Below the pieces are notes generated by a model, which was not told the DNA's origin, searched no databases, and worked only from the letters and a program-made list of their open reading frames with translations. Made by a program: the position numbers and the translations under genes. Positions 14,589 through 17,497 of a DNA stretch of 17,497 nucleotides are shown one piece after another. Every line of letters starts with the position of its first letter. Positions within the stretch are counted from its first letter, which is position 1. The stretch is from Chrysochromulina tobinii (Eukaryota > Haptophyta > Prymnesiales > Chrysochromulinaceae), in assembly GCA_001275005.1 (NCBI GenBank), contig JWZX01003255.1:1-17497 (forward strand). Reading direction: 5' to 3'.

Positions 14589-15146
14589 GATATTGGACAG
14601 AGTCGGCGTCGAAGGCGACGATGCCGACCGTCCTGCGCTTCGCCGCCACTGCCGACCCCAAACGACGTGGATGTGTCGGCGCGCTGAACAGCAGAGACGC
14701 CACCGCCGGTAGTGCGAACATCATCACGCGCATCTTCAGCAAAAAACAATTTAATCGCCGGGAATAATCAATTCAAACGGCCGTTCTACGTTTGGCCTCT
14801 CAACAACGGGCCTTCAGGCACAAACGGCACATGGTTGTGAACCCCGGCGAGCGCCCGTAGCGCTCCCAACTGCGGCGTAAAAACATATGAAAATAACGCT
14901 CCGAACCGAGAAAACCTTCCTCGTGATGTGTGATCAGAGGTGCTCCTCGTGGTTGGTCTGGATGGATACACGGCTGGTTGTTCTTTTGGTGTGACCTCGG
15001 CCGCATTGTGAACAACTTATGAATAACGAAACCAAAAGGCGAGCTGCGCTTCGTCTCAAAAGCGAATTGTGCGTGTGGCGGCGCCGCCTCATCATAACGC
15101 GACGAGGCCACACACCGACATTTTGAGGCGCCACCCATAGCCACGC
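14589..15146. promoter_or_regulatory. divergent intergenic region between two coiled-coil genes
   Basis: These 558 bases lie between the ATG codons of the two divergently read coiled-coil genes. The stretch 14740-15110 is markedly A/T-richer than the genes (for example about 14740-14775 and 14875-14900) and is the likely shared promoter. A 12-base palindrome GGCGGCGCCGCC is at about 15074-15085. A minus-strand frame of 114 codons (14800-15144) has no recognisable features and is probably open by chance. Confidence 0.45.
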
Positions 15147-17497
15147 ATGCCGTCGAGCGTGGCGCTCGTCACGTTCACGACGCTGGCGATCCAGAGCGGC
15201 CACCCGGTGTGCAGGCTGGGCACCGCGCTTCCGGCACGCTGGCGATCAGCGGCACCCGTCGCGAGCGCGGCCAATCCGGATGAGTCGGACCAACAAAGTC
15301 CGCGAAAGGTCTCCGGTGAGGAGCGCATGAGTGAGGTGGAGCGCGCGCAGCAGGAGGCCATAAGCCTTGCGCGCATTGGGCCTTGGCAAATTTCCGCTGT
15401 GGCGGCACTCGAGAAGGCGCGGAACGCCGCAAAGGCTGCGCTCGGCGCCTTTGCGCAGGAGCGCGATGCGGCGGCCGCGCGGGCGGAGATGGCAGAGGCG
15501 GAGGCGGCGAAGGCTTTGGACGAGGCGGCGCAGGCGAAGGCGTTGAACGCCGAGAAGGCGGCTGCGGCGCAGTTGGCAGAGGAGCAGGCGGCAGCCGCTC
15601 TCGCGGAGCGCAACGAGGCAGTGGCGCGCGCCGCGGCGGCCGAGGTGGCCGCGGAAGATGCGATGGAGAGAGCTCGGCGCTCCAAGGTGAGCGAGGACGC
15701 GACGAGGATCTCGTCGACGTTCATCAAGGACGCGGCGATCGCGGCGGCGAATGCAGAGAAGGTGTCCGCCATCATCAAGGCGCAGACCGACAAGGCCAAA
15801 GGGATCCTCGAGGCAACGATCGCCAAGGCCAATGCGGAGGCCGACGCGGCGGAGGCGCGCCGCGCGCAGGAGAGCCTCAAAAAGCGAGCACTGAGCGCCG
15901 AGATCGAGGCGAAGCGGGCGGCGGAGGCGGCGGCAGCGGCCGAGGCCAGGGCGCGGCGCGAGGCCGCCGCTGCCGCCATCGCCGAGGCTGCGGCCGCCGA
16001 CGCCCAGCAGCGCTCAGTCAAGGCAGCTGCAGCCGCGACGGCGGAGGCACAGGCGGCGGAGCAGGCGAGGGCGGAGAAGGAGGCGGCGGTGGCACAGGCG
16101 CAAGCCGAGGTGGCGCAGGCGACGGCGGCGCGCGAGGCTGCAGCCGCTGCAGGCGCCGCCGCGACGGCACGTGCGGTCGAGGCAGAGAAGGCCGCATCGC
16201 TCACGTCCATCTCGCTCGATCAGACGCGCAAGGAGCTCGCCGACGCCAAGGCGGAGCTGAGCGAGGGCATCCAGTTCGCGGCGGAGCGGGTGACGGAGCT
16301 GGACAACGCGCTCGAGTTTGCGCAGGACAAGCTGCGGAAGACGGAACGCACCCTTGAGCAGGCGGCGACCGAAGCGCAGAAGGCACAGCGGGCGGCGGAG
16401 GAGGCCGCAGCTCGAGCCGAGCTTGAAGCGGCGCTAAAGGCGCGGGAGGCGGAGGAGGCCAAGCTGATCGCCCAAGGCGAGGCTCAGGCAGCGGCGCTGG
16501 CGCAGGCGGAGAAGGCGGCGGCGCTCGCAGCGGCGGCGGCCGAGGTAGCCGCGATCCGTGCGGAGATGAACAAAGCCACCGAGGCACGTGTCTTGTCGGC
16601 GGAGCAAGCGGCGGCGGAGGCAGCACGCGCGGCGGCGGCGGAGGCAGCACGCGCGGCGGCGGAGCGGGCAGCGGCGACGAGCGAGGCGGCCCTCGAAGCG
16701 ACAGCACAGCAGCTGACGGAGATTGAGAAGGAGCTGTTGCGCGCGCGCCAATCCAAGGCCGACAAGGAGGCTGCGGCCGAGGCGGCGAGCCGAGAGGCGT
16801 TCAGGGCGCGTGCGGAGCGTGATGCGTCGTCTGCGCAAGCGGCGAAGGCGGAGCGGGCGGCGGCGGAGGCGCTGGCGCGCGTAGCCCAGGCCAAGGCCGA
16901 GAAGGAGGCAGCAGTCGAGGCGGCGGGCGAGCGCACGAAGGTAGCCGAGGGCGTTGCGGCGGTGGCGCGGTCTGAGCGGGACGCGGCGACGGCGCGTGCG
17001 AAGACGGTGGAGGAGCAAGCAGCTGCGGAGATTGCCCGGACGAGAGCCGACAAGGAAGCGGCGATTAGTGCGGCGGCGGCGCGCACGAGGACGGTCGAGG
17101 AGCGGGCAGCGGCCGCGATCGCCAGGACGCAAGCCGACAAGGAAGCAGCGGTGGAGGCGGCGGCGGTGGAGGCGGCGGCGGCGGCGGCGCAGGCGGCCGA
17201 GGCGTTTGCTGCGAGCGCCTCCTCAGACGCTCGCGCGACCGCTGCCGAGCGAGCCGCCGCCGCCGCCGCCGCGCGCGCGACGGCAGCTCAGCAGGAAAAG
17301 GAGGAGGCGGTGCGCTCGGCGAATGCGCAGAAGCTCGCCGCGATCAGAGTGGCGGAGGTGGAGGCGGCAAGGGCGAGGGACGAGGCGGCGAGCGCGCTCG
17401 CGGCACGCGATGAGGCGCGGCGGGTGGCGAGGGGGGCGGAGGAGGTGGCCGCAGCGGCCAAGGCCAAGGCCGAGCAGGCGCAGCGTGAGCGCGAGAT
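15147..17497 (+). CDS. long Ala/Glu/Arg-rich coiled-coil protein, incomplete at the window edge
   Basis: The frame from ATG 15147 stays open for 783 codons and runs off the window, so the C-terminus is missing. An in-frame TAG at 15138 fixes this as the first possible ATG; ATG 15327 is an alternative. Residues 1-45 (hydrophobic VALVTFTTLAI, then an Arg/Ser/Ala-rich part) look like a targeting leader, perhaps bipartite for a plastid; that is inference. From about 60 on, the protein is almost one continuous helix of Ala, Glu, Arg, Lys and Gln, with local repeats around (A)DKEAA and AAEAARAAA units, for example a 29-residue repeat at 17038-17124. A less Ala-rich stretch reads TSISLDQTRKELADAKAEL and then ERVTELDNALEFAQDKLRK (about 353-393). 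Composition recalls TolA-like or long scaffold coils; no family can be named. Long minus-strand frames across it are mirrors of GCG/GAG codons. Confidence 0.78.
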   Translation, partial: MPSSVALVTFTTLAIQSGHPVCRLGTALPARWRSAAPVASAANPDESDQQSPRKVSGEERMSEVERAQQEAISLARIGPWQISAVAALEKARNAAKAALGAFAQERDAAAARAEMAEAEAAKALDEAAQAKALNAEKAAAAQLAEEQAAAALAERNEAVARAAAAEVAAEDAMERARRSKVSEDATRISSTFIKDAAIAAANAEKVSAIIKAQTDKAKGILEATIAKANAEADAAEARRAQESLKKRALSAEIEAKRAAEAAAAAEARARREAAAAAIAEAAAADAQQRSVKAAAAATAEAQAAEQARAEKEAAVAQAQAEVAQATAAREAAAAAGAAATARAVEAEKAASLTSISLDQTRKELADAKAELSEGIQFAAERVTELDNALEFAQDKLRKTERTLEQAATEAQKAQRAAEEAAARAELEAALKAREAEEAKLIAQGEAQAAALAQAEKAAALAAAAAEVAAIRAEMNKATEARVLSAEQAAAEAARAAAAEAARAAAERAAATSEAALEATAQQLTEIEKELLRARQSKADKEAAAEAASREAFRARAERDASSAQAAKAERAAAEALARVAQAKAEKEAAVEAAGERTKVAEGVAAVARSERDAATARAKTVEEQAAAEIARTRADKEAAISAAAARTRTVEERAAAAIARTQADKEAAVEAAAVEAAAAAAQAAEAFAASASSDARATAAERAAAAAAARATAAQQEKEEAVRSANAQKLAAIRVAEVEAARARDEAASALAARDEARRVARGAEEVAAAAKAKAEQAQRERE

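Noticed and set aside
14592-14596. CCAAT box (minus strand) just before the coiled-coil ATG as an NF-Y target
   Set aside because: It lies only a few bases from the start codon, too close for a normal CCAAT promoter element, and such pentamers are common by chance.
14800-15144. Minus-strand frame of 114 codons in the divergent spacer
   Set aside because: No motif, A/T-richer composition than the genes, and it occupies the place expected for the promoters.
15092-17140. Long minus-strand frames rich in Ala/Ser or Pro (15092-16210, 16201-16707, 16434-17132, 16484-17140)
   Set aside because: They mirror the GCG/GAG/CGC codons of the plus-strand coiled-coil gene. Their composition follows from that gene and no start context or motif supports them.
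1-17497. tRNA or rRNA genes
   Set aside because: A by-eye search for tRNA T-loop (GGTTCRANYCC) contexts and rRNA-like stretches gave no convincing candidate on either strand; a covariance-model scan was not possible here.

Overview
This window looks like nuclear DNA of a GC-rich unicellular eukaryote, most likely an alga of the haptophyte or pelagophyte kind. The reasons are large, tightly packed, mostly intronless GC-rich genes, eukaryote-type families (an SLC18-like transporter, a plant/protist-type polyamine permease, a METTL21/FAM86-type methyltransferase, NF-YA), introns with GTGCGY donors and CAG acceptors, and spacers full of simple repeats. The lineage is inferred from style only; no marker gene is present.

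Layout. 13-295 is a GGNGAY-type low-complexity tract, probably part of a Gly/Asp-rich or (other strand) Ser/Pro-rich exon. On the minus strand follow a sulfotransferase (651-1964) and a two-domain phospholipase-D-like membrane protein (2061-3920). The latter is divergent, over 159 bases, from a Methyltransf_16-type methyltransferase (4080-5366, plus). After a repeat-rich spacer come two co-oriented transporters only 99 bases apart: an SLC18B1-like MFS carrier (5775-7499) and a PUT-type amino acid/polyamine permease (7599-9182). As relatives of both families move polyamines, they may form a small transport module.

9183-11607 is lower in GC and dense in tandem repeats, palindromes and hairpins. 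It holds one doubtful reading frame (10112-10813). On the minus strand at 11608-12309 lies a gene that is only visible after splicing: three short exons that together give the complete conserved core of NF-YA, the sequence-specific subunit of the CCAAT-binding factor.

The right end carries two divergently arranged coiled-coil genes: a 590-residue protein (12816-14588, minus) and a very Ala/Glu/Arg-rich protein (15147 to beyond 17497, plus) that is open for 783 codons and leaves the window unfinished. A recurring theme is in-frame minisatellite expansion: six genes in a row carry short tandem repeats whose unit is a multiple of three bases.
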